Assembly: GCA_964452185.1 (NCBI GenBank)
Contig: CAYVKO010000001.1
Span: 1 to 64,000, forward strand
Source of the DNA: SW-6-46-9 sp964452185
GTDB lineage: Bacteria > Patescibacteriota > Minisyncoccia > Phycocordibacterales > SW-6-46-9
DNA: 64,000 nt
Direction of reading: 5' to 3'
In this document: piece by piece, positions 14,868 through 23,982 of the stretch
Position numbering within the stretch: the stretch's first letter is position 1
How the letters are laid out: the number at the start of each line of letters is the position of its first letter
Position numbers and translations under genes: made by a program
The notes under the pieces: model-generated
Database searches by the model: none
What the model was told of the DNA's origin: nothing
The model's input: the letters and a program-made list of their open reading frames with translations, nothing else

Positions 14868-15035
14868 ATGCGAACAAGCAGTAACTCTTCTGACCCAAAA
14901 ATTTTACAAAGAATAGCCTTGATAGCACTTGTCGTGTTTGTGGGGGTAATTACGTATGCAATACACAAGACAAGCGAAACGGTTGCACAGGTTGAGGCTG
15001 ACCACTATGAAATATCAGAAGAAGTAGAGGAGTAA
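14868..15035 (+). CDS. small single-pass membrane protein
   Basis: A 55-codon frame starts with ATG 12 nt after the hpf stop and ends at TAA 15033-15035. The peptide has a polar N-terminus, one strong hydrophobic helix (about residues 16-31, IALIALVVFVGVITYA) and an acidic C-terminal tail (EISEEVEE). The tight spacing after hpf and the clean membrane layout support a real gene. Function is unknown. It converges with fmt on the other strand, with 4 nt between the stops. Confidence 0.65.
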   Translation: MRTSSNSSDPKILQRIALIALVVFVGVITYAIHKTSETVAQVEADHYEISEEVEE

Positions 15036-15039
15036 AGGA

Positions 15040-15912
15040 CTAACCAGCAAAGTTTTCCTGGAACTGCTGGTAATCCATCTTTTCTTTTCCGGCGGGCTTG
15101 ACTGTATCAATTACAAGCTCGCCGGCTTCTTTATGAGCGGCTGTTATTAGTACGCGCACTTTTTCACTGTCTTTATTCGTAAAAAAGTGGGCTTTCGGCC
15201 AGTTTGTGAATGCTCGTATCTTGCGGAGATTCTCATCCGGATCATCTTCCAGGTCAATTTCTCCGTCATCTGATGAGAATTTCTCGATGTAGGTAGCTTT
15301 GTCGTGATCTTGCGGTGTAGCGGTGATATCGTCGTTTACCCACTTGGGGAGTGTATCAGCTAGAAGGCGACCGCCGGTTTTAGTAAGTGTTTCTTTAAGA
15401 TCCGGGTATTGTGGTGGCCATGTATTCGTTTCAACTTCTTTTTGGGCAACGATCGGGCCGTGATCCATCTTCTCATCAAGCTCGATGATGGTAACACCGG
15501 CTTTGTCTTCATTGAGAATAGTGCCGCGGATTGGAGCTGCACCACGCACCTTCGGAAGCAGGGATGGGTGGACATTAAGCGTATTATGCTCAGGTAGGTA
15601 AATAAGCTCGGGCGGGAGAATCTGTCCGTAAGCGATAACTACAAATACCGGCCAGCCATTCTCAGGAGATTTTTCTTTGAGCGTGTCAATGAATTCATTA
15701 TTAATAGATTCTGGTTGCAGGGTTTCGATATCTCGCTTGTGTGCCCATTTAGCTACTGGCGGTGGAGAGAGTTCTTGGCCGCGGCCGGATTTTCTGTCCG
15801 GGGCAGTGACCACTAAGGAAGGAAGAAGGTCAGCTTCCTCAAGCTTATCCAGAATATCCACCGAAAACTTTGGTGTGCCAAAAAAGGCGAATTGTATATC
15901 TTTGTTGTCCAT
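15040..15912 (-). CDS. fmt: methionyl-tRNA formyltransferase
   Basis: This 290-residue enzyme formylates Met-tRNAfMet with 10-formyl-tetrahydrofolate. It opens with FFGTPKFSVDIL, carries the NVHPSLLPKVRGAAPI formyl-donor motif and MDHGPIV, and continues into a shortened C-terminal OB-like tRNA-binding domain. It is slightly shorter than the usual 310-315 residues. It is last in the minus-strand operon PEGA-priA-def-fmt, 16 nt after def, the classic bacterial arrangement. Confidence 0.95.
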   Translation of the reverse strand: MDNKDIQFAFFGTPKFSVDILDKLEEADLLPSLVVTAPDRKSGRGQELSPPPVAKWAHKRDIETLQPESINNEFIDTLKEKSPENGWPVFVVIAYGQILPPELIYLPEHNTLNVHPSLLPKVRGAAPIRGTILNEDKAGVTIIELDEKMDHGPIVAQKEVETNTWPPQYPDLKETLTKTGGRLLADTLPKWVNDDITATPQDHDKATYIEKFSSDDGEIDLEDDPDENLRKIRAFTNWPKAHFFTNKDSEKVRVLITAAHKEAGELVIDTVKPAGKEKMDYQQFQENFAG

Positions 15913-15928
15913 GTTGAAGATACAAGAA

Positions 15929-16453
15929 TTATTCTTCCGTGCGGCGTCGAGTGTCGGGGTCTATCTGACGCAAATCATTAGCCTTGTCGACGAAAAGCTT
16001 GCCGTCTAAGTGTTCAATCTCGTGTTGGAAGATTTGTGCGAGGAGTCCGCTGGCACCCATCTCGAATGTTTTGCCTGATTCATCCTGCGCCCTGACTGTG
16101 GCTTTCTCGGATCGTTCTACCTTGCCGTACACGTGGCGTACTGAAAGGCAGCCCTCGTCAATCGTGTGGGTACTCTTGGACGTGTTTACAAGCTCCGGAT
16201 TAATAAAGGCTTTGTCTTCGTTGGGTACATCACCACGATCTTCAAATGCCATGTCACGCACGACGAATATGCGTACTGGTTCTCCAATCTGTGGGGCGGC
16301 AATAGCTACGCCGTCATCCGTATCAGCAAGTGCTGCCTTCATGTTGGATATTATTTTTTTGATTTTCGGGCTGTCGATAGCTTCGTCATCTACCGGCTGC
16401 GCTTTCTTTCGTAAGACTGGATCACCTTTTTGGACTATGTCTGTTTCGTTCAT
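15929..16453 (-). CDS. def: peptide deformylase
   Basis: This 174-residue metalloenzyme removes the formyl group from nascent proteins. All three motifs are present: GVAIAAPQIG (48-57, motif 1), EGCLS with the metal ligand C102 (motif 2), and QHEIEHLDG with H144, E145 and H148 (motif 3). It lies between priA (33 nt upstream) and fmt (16 nt downstream) and functionally pairs with fmt. Confidence 0.95.
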   Translation of the reverse strand: MNETDIVQKGDPVLRKKAQPVDDEAIDSPKIKKIISNMKAALADTDDGVAIAAPQIGEPVRIFVVRDMAFEDRGDVPNEDKAFINPELVNTSKSTHTIDEGCLSVRHVYGKVERSEKATVRAQDESGKTFEMGASGLLAQIFQHEIEHLDGKLFVDKANDLRQIDPDTRRRTEE

Positions 16454-16486
16454 ATGTACGTACTATTGTAGTATACAAATAAATTT

Positions 16487-18373
16487 CTAAAGCAAACTTT
16501 GCGGATGAGTGTCAATGGCTACAGCTGGCGGCAAGGAGCGGAGTTTTTTCGTGACGGTGTCACTTGGCCACTCATCATTATCGAAGGTCAAGAGTGCGTG
16601 AGCGACATACTTACTGTTGGACTGGCCAGGATATATCCGCGGATCGTACTCATCGAATACTTTGCTGATTTTGCTCATGGTTTTTTTCACTCTGTTTTCT
16701 TTACCGCGAACGGTCAGCTTAAGCAGGTGAGAGAATGGCGGGTAGTTGAACCGCTCTCTTTCTTCTATCTGCCGGCGATAAAAGGAGGTAACATCGCCGG
16801 ACAGACTGTCTTCAAAAAGATCGGTTTCTTCGTTGCGGGTCTGAATGCAGAATTGGTTTTTAGTCTGCTCTCGGATCAAAAGTAGCAAGCGAAACAACTT
16901 ATGCGAGATATGCAGGTCGGGCACGGCCATAATCGAGTCTGCAGTGATGATGGCGCTGGAATCTACTTTATCCTCAAGTTGGTCAAAGTAGTTTACTCCA
17001 AGTTCAGTAGTAAGCAGCACAGCCGAATCTTTTTTGTTGAAGTTTTCGTACGCTTTCTTGACCTTGGCGGGCGAGTCTGTGGTCGTGCCGTCAATCTGGA
17101 TAGCCGGCAGGTTTGGTAGCTCTTCTTTGAGAATGTTGGCAATAAAATCAATACCGATGCCTAGGGCGGTAAGACGCCACCCGCCACAGTTATCACACCG
17201 GCGGGCTGAAGTCTCTATATTATCGCAGGTGCGGCAAGTGTACTTGCGAGTTCCGTCATCGTCTTCTGTCAGTACAAGAGGGTAGTTGCAGTTGTTGCAT
17301 TGGACAATCTCGCCGCAATCGTTACAGACAGTGAAGGGGCGCCGACCGCGTCTAGCGACAAAAAATAGTATTTTTTTATTTTCCTGTAAAGCATCCCGAA
17401 GTATCTGTGCAACAGGTGGGCTGAAGACTCTGACGCCGGAGGTTTGAGTATCCGGGAGTGACTTCATATCGACAAGCTCTCCGTCCGGCCCGTTGGTATA
17501 GCGAAACTGTGGAGAGTGCTCGGATCCGAGTTCGTCGTTGCGGTACTCGTACAGTGTTTCGGTCTGCAGGACTTTGTCCGTAAGCGTACAGTCACGCTTG
17601 ATGTGGTTTGCCAGATGACGGGCGAACAGGCGTTTATCAAGATATGGACGGCTGTTCATCTTATAGCTGGTATCACCTTCTTCCAGTACGATGATCTGGC
17701 CGATGTCTTCTCGTGGTAAAGAAAGGAACGGCACGGTGCCAAGCAAGACAGTCGGCTGGTCGTCTGCCAGTGCCTGCTTCCAGTTGTCCCGGATCTGCTT
17801 GCTGGTGAGGTCGCTGTGAAAAGTGTAGACGGAAGCTTGGCCGGAAAGTTTGTTTTTAACTTCCGCAATTTTTCTGGTGGTTGGGGCGCACAAGAACACA
17901 GAAGCACCATCTTTGATTTCTGACTGTACGAGAGAATTTATGTACTGATACCGCTTATCTTTAGAGGCTTGAATAACGTTAGCTTTCGGGGCACTGATAT
18001 CCGGAATGAATATGTCAGACGATACAGAAGGGAGCTTGCTGCTGTTTTTGGTTATCGGAGCAGGTGTTAAGGCATGCAAAGCGGCACCGGTGGTAACGCC
18101 GCTAAAGCGAGCGAACGACTGTACAGCCTCAATAAAGCGAGCGAAGAATATCTGATTCCCGACTGAGTTAACTCGCTTTATCTCATAATCGGCGTCTTTC
18201 AGGACGGACTTGTACGATTTGGCTGGTGCGGTATTAATGACTATCGCCGTGACTTCACGAGACCGAAGTGGTACAGATACGATGGTTCCGCGCATGATAT
18301 CAGAGGAGGTGAAGTAGGTAAGGCGCTCTGCCCGTACCCCTTTCGTGAGTGGAAATACTTCAATGATATGCAT
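16487..18373 (-). CDS. priA: PriA-like primosomal protein N' with degenerate ATPase motifs
   Basis: This 628-residue protein is PriA-like by position (before def-fmt), by length and by an intact eight-cysteine zinc module at about 345-400 (CNDC, CNNC, CRTC, CDNC). The helicase core is degenerate. Where PriA has GVTGSGKTE, the chain reads NVIQASKDKRYQYINSL with no P-loop, and the DEEH-SYKQ box reads LEEGDTSYKM. It probably cannot hydrolyse ATP and may serve as a fork-binding and DnaB-loading platform only. I recall the same degeneration from other Parcubacteria, so it is likely a lineage trait and not decay. Confidence 0.85.
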   Translation of the reverse strand: MHIIEVFPLTKGVRAERLTYFTSSDIMRGTIVSVPLRSREVTAIVINTAPAKSYKSVLKDADYEIKRVNSVGNQIFFARFIEAVQSFARFSGVTTGAALHALTPAPITKNSSKLPSVSSDIFIPDISAPKANVIQASKDKRYQYINSLVQSEIKDGASVFLCAPTTRKIAEVKNKLSGQASVYTFHSDLTSKQIRDNWKQALADDQPTVLLGTVPFLSLPREDIGQIIVLEEGDTSYKMNSRPYLDKRLFARHLANHIKRDCTLTDKVLQTETLYEYRNDELGSEHSPQFRYTNGPDGELVDMKSLPDTQTSGVRVFSPPVAQILRDALQENKKILFFVARRGRRPFTVCNDCGEIVQCNNCNYPLVLTEDDDGTRKYTCRTCDNIETSARRCDNCGGWRLTALGIGIDFIANILKEELPNLPAIQIDGTTTDSPAKVKKAYENFNKKDSAVLLTTELGVNYFDQLEDKVDSSAIITADSIMAVPDLHISHKLFRLLLLIREQTKNQFCIQTRNEETDLFEDSLSGDVTSFYRRQIEERERFNYPPFSHLLKLTVRGKENRVKKTMSKISKVFDEYDPRIYPGQSNSKYVAHALLTFDNDEWPSDTVTKKLRSLPPAVAIDTHPQSLL

Positions 18374-18396
18374 GACGGCTTGATTTAGTTGTCAGT

Positions 18397-19176
18397 TTAC
18401 AACTCCGTGGCTGTTATACCGTTTGCTGTTTGCACTAGTGCAGTGTTTGACTGCAGTGTGAAGACCGGATTTTGAACTCCTCGTGCAACTGGTTGGAAGT
18501 TCTGTGTGCTGCCGGTTGGGTCAATTTCGATAGCGAAGACGCCGACTCCGGTTGCGAAGATGATCGCATTATCTTGATTTGGGTAAAACTCGACTTGTGT
18601 TACCGGTGTTTCGGCGTTGTAAACACTGACACCACATGTGCCTTCGTGACAGTTAAAGTAGTCCGGTGCTGAAGACGGGTCTTGTGTCCACTGGGCGATG
18701 ATGTTGGTATCGTTGTTAACAAAAACCCGAATATTCTCGTCGTCGGAAAGTATCGGAGAGCTGGACGCTGCTACCGGTGCATTTTCTGCTTCTGTTAGTG
18801 ACTGGGTAAGTTCATCCGGCATTTGAGATACTCGTTGACTGGATCGAGAAACCAAGAATGGTGCGAGCTCGACAGTTTCACCGTCAGTAATCTCTACATC
18901 CTCTTTCCAGGGCCAGTATCCGTCGGAGGCTACCAGTATTTCGTGTTCACCGTTTCCAACTTCATATGTGGCCGAGCTAGAGGTAGATTGCAGCGGATCT
19001 TCACTATTTTTGTCAACAAAGACGTTCGCCGGAACATTATTCGGCGGATTTATCTCAACAGCTCCTGTTTGGTTTGAACGTACGAAGAATAAAGCTAATA
19101 AAACAATGACGATTGCACCGCCAATCCATAAAAGTCGTTTTTGTAGGTTGCTTGATTGATCTGATTTAAATGTCAT
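18397..19176 (-). CDS. membrane-anchored PEGA-domain protein
   Basis: This is a 259-residue protein with a start at ATG 19176, next to a -10-like TATAG box. An N-terminal membrane helix (about 17-32) is followed by a PEGA-type beta domain: VEINPPNNVPANVFVD, GNGEHEILVASDGYWPW and VEITDGETVELAPFLV (about 40-120). The C-terminal half is a beta-rich, propeller-like region (VTQVEFYPNQDNAIIFAT). It should face outward and may bind polysaccharide or protein at the surface. It is the first gene of the priA-def-fmt operon (23 nt gap) and is divergent from mreB. Confidence 0.75.
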   Translation of the reverse strand: MTFKSDQSSNLQKRLLWIGGAIVIVLLALFFVRSNQTGAVEINPPNNVPANVFVDKNSEDPLQSTSSSATYEVGNGEHEILVASDGYWPWKEDVEITDGETVELAPFLVSRSSQRVSQMPDELTQSLTEAENAPVAASSSPILSDDENIRVFVNNDTNIIAQWTQDPSSAPDYFNCHEGTCGVSVYNAETPVTQVEFYPNQDNAIIFATGVGVFAIEIDPTGSTQNFQPVARGVQNPVFTLQSNTALVQTANGITATEL

Positions 19177-19251
19177 TTGCTCTATAGTGACAAAAAAAGA
19201 AAGCAATTTCAAGTAGTTGCTGACTACACAAGTGAGCGGTACCATGAAGGT

Positions 19252-20268
19252 ATGAGTGTAGTGCCACAAGTAGCAATAGATATGGGTTCTTATTGTACTC
19301 GAGCCATGCGTTCTGGAAACCAGGAGGTTTTTGCAAATCCTTCTGTGGTGGAACGAGAGGTTGTATCTAATGAGGTTACGGCAATTGGTTCGGAAGTGCA
19401 GGTAGGCTCCGGGCAGAGCCGCAAAAAGGTGTATCCGGTACAGCGCGGGGTTTTGGCAGATTACGAAGGTGGGAAAGAACTTTCACGCTTTGCGCTTTCG
19501 CAAGTGTTGCCGTGGTGGAATGTATTTCGACCTAATGTGGTGTTGGCTCGCAGCCTGAAAGCCAGTTCAGCTGTTGTTAGGCAGACGGGGGAGGCCGTGC
19601 AGTCTGTAGGGACTCGAAAAGTTTATATGGCGAGCGTCCCGGCTCTGGCAGCTTTGGGGGTCGGAATTAGTCCAACGGATCCGTCCGGTCGGTGTGTGGT
19701 TGATATTGGAGCCGGTACGACAGAGGCGGCTATTATTTCTAGCGGGGCAGTGGTGGTTGGTGAGTCGAAATCTGTAGGCGGTAAAGATATAACTGAAGCG
19801 TTAGCTGATTATGTGCATGATCAATATGGGCTAACCACAGAAGCAAAAGCGGTTGATTCGCTTAAACACGAAGTGGGTAGTGCGCTTGAAAGAGACAAAG
19901 AAGATGCTTATGAGCTACACGGTCACGATGTGAAGACAGGAGAGCCGTCCACGGTAGAGGTTACGACTAACGAAGTAGCTCAAGCAATTCAGTCGCCTTT
20001 AGATAAGATGGCTGACACAATTACCGATGTGCTTAAGAAGACACCTGTAAAGCTTTTGGCAGATGTAACAAAGCAAGATGTTTTGCTTACGGGTGGAACA
20101 GCTCAGCTTGAAAATATTGATACACATATCGGACGATCAATAGGTTTGTCGACCAGTGTGGCTAACAATCCGCAAACTGCTGCGGTGCGCGGCGGGCAGG
20201 AGGCGCTCTCATTTGTGGATGTGTATCAGCAGTATGTGCCGCATCATAAAATAAACAAAACGCTATGA
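19252..20268 (+). CDS. mreB: MreB-like actin homologue (first copy)
   Basis: This is a 338-residue cytoskeletal ATPase. Phosphate-1 motif VAIDMGSYCTR, phosphate-2 CVVDIGAGTTEAAI, the SVGGKDITEALADYV segment and the adenosine motif LLTGGTAQLEN are present. MreB polymers direct cell-wall synthesis. The start is at ATG 19252; the frame continues upstream to 19177 but this would overlap the divergent promoter. This copy is far from mreC and overlaps the delta-prime gene by 4 nt (ATGA). It is clearly divergent from the second MreB at 23979, so the two may play different roles. Confidence 0.85.
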   Translation: MSVVPQVAIDMGSYCTRAMRSGNQEVFANPSVVEREVVSNEVTAIGSEVQVGSGQSRKKVYPVQRGVLADYEGGKELSRFALSQVLPWWNVFRPNVVLARSLKASSAVVRQTGEAVQSVGTRKVYMASVPALAALGVGISPTDPSGRCVVDIGAGTTEAAIISSGAVVVGESKSVGGKDITEALADYVHDQYGLTTEAKAVDSLKHEVGSALERDKEDAYELHGHDVKTGEPSTVEVTTNEVAQAIQSPLDKMADTITDVLKKTPVKLLADVTKQDVLLTGGTAQLENIDTHIGRSIGLSTSVANNPQTAAVRGGQEALSFVDVYQQYVPHHKINKTL

Positions 20269-20915
20269 TCGAACATCCGTTACATCACGCGTACTTAGCA
20301 ACTGGTAAACCCACAAAGGGCATTCCTCAGCTAGTTGAGGTTTTAAAAGAAATACATCAAGACACTGATCGGTCGTTGTTGATTGACAAAGAGGTGACTG
20401 AAACCCTGAAAATAGACGTGGCACGCGAACTGAGTTCTCGAGGGCGTCAGAAGTCATCCGGGGAAGCGCGGTGTATCATTCGAGGGTTTGATCAAATTAC
20501 AAAGCCGGCACAGAATGCACTTTTGAAGATTATTGAGGAACCGGCAGAAGGCGTGCACTTTTTTCTAGTAACTGCATATCCGGATCACTTGCTAGAAACT
20601 ATACATTCACGAGTTGAGCGGATAGAAGTAGGGGGGCAGGAAAGTAGTGAGGAGAATATCACCAAACTGGTGGAAGAGTTCGTGGCGGCAGAAGGTGTGG
20701 CTGACCGCCTGGCGGTGGTGGATGAAATTTCAGAGCGGCCACAGTTGCGGCGATTTGTTCATGATTTAGCTAAACACTCTTTTGCTCGTAAGCATCCACG
20801 GTTCGGGAACGTGGTTGAAAAAGTTGTTGACTTCTCAAAAGATTCGGGTGCGTCTGTAAAACAACTAAAGCAATTTTTGGCGATATCAGCGAGTCGGTCG
20901 TCTACTTCGGAATAG
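20265..20915 (+). CDS. holB: DNA polymerase III delta-prime-like subunit
   Basis: This 216-residue AAA+ clamp-loader relative is identified by IRGFDQITKPAQNALLKIIEEPAEGVHFFLVT followed by the sensor region HLLETIHSRVERIEV. There is no Walker A, as expected of delta-prime, which is a structural and not an ATPase subunit. The protein is much shorter than usual (about 330), lacking most of the collar domain. It overlaps mreB by the ATGA tetranucleotide, so translation is coupled. It should work with the DnaX protein encoded at 59671. Confidence 0.75.
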   Translation: MIEHPLHHAYLATGKPTKGIPQLVEVLKEIHQDTDRSLLIDKEVTETLKIDVARELSSRGRQKSSGEARCIIRGFDQITKPAQNALLKIIEEPAEGVHFFLVTAYPDHLLETIHSRVERIEVGGQESSEENITKLVEEFVAAEGVADRLAVVDEISERPQLRRFVHDLAKHSFARKHPRFGNVVEKVVDFSKDSGASVKQLKQFLAISASRSSTSE

Positions 20916-20917
20916 TT

Positions 20918-20926
20918 TGCTATTAT
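20918..20926 (+). promoter_or_regulatory. extended -10 promoter
   Basis: TGCTATTAT ends 6 nt before the frr start codon, so the transcript is predicted to be leaderless. Confidence 0.75.
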
Positions 20927-20932
20927 AAAGAT

Positions 20933-21484
20933 ATGAGTTACGATTTTTCATCACTAGATACAAAAATAGACGAAATTAAAACCTGGCTGGAAAATGAGCT
21001 GGGGAAAATTCGAACTGGTCGAGCCTCGGCTTCGGTGCTTAGTGACGTGACCGTCGAATCGTACGGAACGCAAACTCCACTTGATCAGCTGGCTAGTATC
21101 GGTAATGAAGGACCGCGTACTTTGCGGGTAAATGTATATGACAAGTCGCAGATTGAAGATGTAGAGAAAGCCATCCTGAAAGAGGATCTGGGGGTTACTG
21201 TTTCTAAGGACGAAGAAGGAGTTCGGTTGTCGTTTCCAAAGTTGACCGAAGAGAATCGTGAGAAAGCTCTAAAACGAGCGAAAGAAAAGCTTGAAGAGGC
21301 GCGTATATCTTTACGTCAAGAACGGGAAGAGATTTGGAGTGATATCCAAGAGAAAGAATCTGAAGGCGAGATAACTGAAGACGAAAAGTTTCGCCTTAAA
21401 GATACACTCGAAGAGAAGGTGGGGGATGCGAAGCAGGATTTTGAAGACCTGCTTTCTCAAAAGGAAGAAGACCTCTCCTTGTAG
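20933..21484 (+). CDS. frr: ribosome recycling factor
   Basis: This 183-residue factor splits post-termination ribosomes with EF-G. It shows LGKIRTGRASASVL, YDKSQIEDVEKAILKEDLGVTVS and the RLSFPKLTEENREKALKRAKEKLEEARISLRQ long-helix region. Full length. It sits before rseP in a stretch of housekeeping genes. Confidence 0.95.
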   Translation: MSYDFSSLDTKIDEIKTWLENELGKIRTGRASASVLSDVTVESYGTQTPLDQLASIGNEGPRTLRVNVYDKSQIEDVEKAILKEDLGVTVSKDEEGVRLSFPKLTEENREKALKRAKEKLEEARISLRQEREEIWSDIQEKESEGEITEDEKFRLKDTLEEKVGDAKQDFEDLLSQKEEDLSL

Positions 21485-21502
21485 TAGTAAATTTAGCCAG
21501 TC

Positions 21503-22603
21503 GTGAATATTATTATATTTATAGCTGCATTGGCGCTTTTAATCCTGGTCCATGAGGCCGGGCATTTTTTCGTTGCAAAGTGGTCGGGGATGCGTGTTGA
21601 TGAGTTTGGTTTAGGCTTTCCGCCACGAGCCGCTACATACGAGCCGGAAGGGAGTGAAACCACATACTCACTTAACTGGTTGCCGATTGGTGGTTTTGTG
21701 AAGATTTTCGGTGAAGACTTGGAGGATATAGATTCGGATCACCCAGATAAGGACAGAAGTTTTTCTTCTAAATCAACCGGTAAGCAGGTTGCAGTGTTGG
21801 TTGCTGGAGTGGTGATGAATATGATTTTGGCGTATTTGCTTCTTTCGCTTTCGTTCATGATAGGGAAGGTGGTAATGCAGGATAATGAAAGTCAGCCACT
21901 TTCAGATAAGCGGGTGATCATCACGCAGGTGCTACCTGATTCACCAGCAGCATCGGCTGGGCTTGAACCCGGTAGCAGGTTAACTGAGCTTCAGGTTGGA
22001 ACAAACACTTTATCCGGCGAGGATATTACGCCGGATGAGATTCAAGATATGGTGTCGCAAGCTACCAGCTCTCCGGTTGCTGTCACTGCATCAATGGGGG
22101 GTAGGACTAATCGAGCTACAGTTACTCCAGAAACCACAGAGGAAGGCGATCGCCAGATAGGTATAGCTATGGCAGAGGTCGGCACGCTCACGCTCGGGCC
22201 GCTTGATGCTCTCAAGCGTGGCGCACAAGCCACAGTCAACATAACTGAGCAAACTTTGGCTGGGTTTTATGGCTTGCTTCAGGATGCGGTATCCGGCAGC
22301 ACAGAAAGACTTTCACAGGTGGCCGGACCGGTAGGTATTGCTGACTTTGTCGGAGATGCTGCAGATCGCGGCACAGCTCCATTGTTTTCTTTTGTGGCGC
22401 TTATCTCAATCAACTTAGCCATTCTAAACCTGCTTCCGGTACCGGCGCTTGATGGCGGACGCATTGTCTTCTCGCTTATTGAAGAGGTGCGCAGAAAACC
22501 GATACCGCCTCGAGTTGCACAGATTGTTAACGGTGTCGGAATGGCTCTGTTACTGCTTTTGATGATCTTGGTGACATACCAGGATATTCTGCGATTGCTA
22601 TAA
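21503..22603 (+). CDS. rseP: RIP site-2 metalloprotease
   Basis: This 366-residue intramembrane zinc protease starts at GTG 21503. The catalytic HEAGH motif is at residues 17-21 in the first membrane helix, a PDZ domain lies at about 130-210 (VLPDSPAASAGLEPGSRL), and the third zinc ligand motif NLLPVPALDGGR lies in the penultimate helix. It cleaves membrane-bound regulators or signal peptides. It is 18 nt after frr and likely co-transcribed. Confidence 0.95.
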   Translation: MNIIIFIAALALLILVHEAGHFFVAKWSGMRVDEFGLGFPPRAATYEPEGSETTYSLNWLPIGGFVKIFGEDLEDIDSDHPDKDRSFSSKSTGKQVAVLVAGVVMNMILAYLLLSLSFMIGKVVMQDNESQPLSDKRVIITQVLPDSPAASAGLEPGSRLTELQVGTNTLSGEDITPDEIQDMVSQATSSPVAVTASMGGRTNRATVTPETTEEGDRQIGIAMAEVGTLTLGPLDALKRGAQATVNITEQTLAGFYGLLQDAVSGSTERLSQVAGPVGIADFVGDAADRGTAPLFSFVALISINLAILNLLPVPALDGGRIVFSLIEEVRRKPIPPRVAQIVNGVGMALLLLLMILVTYQDILRLL

Positions 22604-22649
22604 CCATACTTTTTGTTGTGCGACCTTACTCGAAAAGCGGTAATTCGTC

Positions 22650-22658
22650 TGCTATTAT
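22650..22658 (+). promoter_or_regulatory. extended -10 promoter
   Basis: TGCTATTAT gives a predicted leader of about 55 nt before proS. AGGT at 22709-22712 sits 7 nt before the GTG start. Confidence 0.6.
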
Positions 22659-22719
22659 AGTCATACGTACTTGGGTGTAGAGAAGCGAGTATCTGTATGC
22701 AGATTATGAGGTAAATAAT

Positions 22720-23982
22720 GTGTCTATGCGACAGTCGAGCTTATTTGCAAAAACAAGAAAAGAACCACCAGCTGATGAAGAGGCTAAAAATGCCAAGCTT
22801 TTAATTCAGGCTGGATTTATTCATAAAGAAATGGCAGGGGTGTATGACTTTTTGCCGCTCGGACTTCGGGTGCGTAACAATATTGAAGAAATAATCCGTG
22901 AGGAAATGGAAGCGGTTGGTGGTCAAGAGGTAGCGCTGACAACATTGCAAAAAAAGGAGCTGTGGGAAAAAACCGGTCGCTGGGAGGTTGCTGATGATGA
23001 GTTGTGGTTTAAAAGTGAGTTAGCCGCTGGTGGAGAGGTAGGGTTGGCATGGTCGCATGAAGACCCGTTGACAGCGCTGATGACAAAGCACGTTTCTTCT
23101 TACAAGAATCTTCCGCAAGCTGTCTACCAATTTCAGACCAAACTCCGGAATGAGCTGCGAGCAAAGTCTGGTATCATGCGCGGCCGGGAGTTTCTAATGA
23201 AGGATCTGTACTCATTTTCTAAAACCCAAGAAGAGCACGATGCTTTCTATGAAAAAATGAAGGAAGTCTATATGCGAGTATTTGATCGAGTTGGTCTCGG
23301 TGAGAATACGTACGAAACGGTAGCTGGTGGTGGAGTATTTACAACTGGACATACGCATGAGTTTCAGACTGTAAGCGAAGTTGGTGAAGACACAATCTAT
23401 CTTGATAAAGAAAAAGGACTTGCTGTAAATGAAGAGGTGATGGATGGCGATACGCTCGCCGAGCTTGACTTATCACAGGGTGACCTTGAGGAAGTTTCAG
23501 CTATTGAGGTGGGGAATATATTTCCGTTGGGCACAAAATATTCCGACCCGCTAGATCTCACATTTACGGATGAAGACGGAAAAGATAAGCCGGTTATCAT
23601 GGGGTCGTACGGAATTGGGGTGGGGCGCCTTATGGGCGCAATTGTTGAGGTTATGGCAAATGAAGATGGTCTCTTGTGGCCTGAGTCTGTAGCGCCGTTT
23701 CAGGTACACCTGATCTCAATAGGGGATAGTGAAACGGTATCTACTAATACAAACTCTGTTTACAAAAAACTCCAAGAGGCCGGAATAGATGTTCTGTATG
23801 ATGATCGAGATACACATCCGGGAGAGAAGTTTGCGGACAGTGATCTTTTGGGAATTCCTACGCAGGTGATAGTGAGTGAGAAAACAATTGAAAAGGACGC
23901 GCTGGAAGTAACACATCAAATGCGTGAGGAAACAGAGTATCTTTCGTTGCAGAGATTAATTAATACTGTTACAAACCAATGA
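22720..23982 (+). CDS. proS: prolyl-tRNA synthetase
   Basis: This 420-residue class II synthetase charges tRNA-Pro. It has the bacterial-type N-terminus (FAKTRKEPPADEEAKNAKLLIQAG), motif 2 around FQTKLRNELRAKSGIMRGREFLMKD and motif 3 GSYGIGVGRLMGAIVE, then an anticodon-binding domain. The editing (INS) domain of about 180 residues between motifs 2 and 3 is absent, which explains the short length. Start GTG 22720 is favoured over ATG 22726 by the upstream AGGT. The stop overlaps the mreB start (ATGA). Confidence 0.95.
   Translation: MSMRQSSLFAKTRKEPPADEEAKNAKLLIQAGFIHKEMAGVYDFLPLGLRVRNNIEEIIREEMEAVGGQEVALTTLQKKELWEKTGRWEVADDELWFKSELAAGGEVGLAWSHEDPLTALMTKHVSSYKNLPQAVYQFQTKLRNELRAKSGIMRGREFLMKDLYSFSKTQEEHDAFYEKMKEVYMRVFDRVGLGENTYETVAGGGVFTTGHTHEFQTVSEVGEDTIYLDKEKGLAVNEEVMDGDTLAELDLSQGDLEEVSAIEVGNIFPLGTKYSDPLDLTFTDEDGKDKPVIMGSYGIGVGRLMGAIVEVMANEDGLLWPESVAPFQVHLISIGDSETVSTNTNSVYKKLQEAGIDVLYDDRDTHPGEKFADSDLLGIPTQVIVSEKTIEKDALEVTHQMREETEYLSLQRLINTVTNQ

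Noticed and set aside
19177..19251. N-terminal extension of the first MreB
   Set aside because: It would overlap the divergent promoter and places 25 non-conserved residues before the first phosphate motif.
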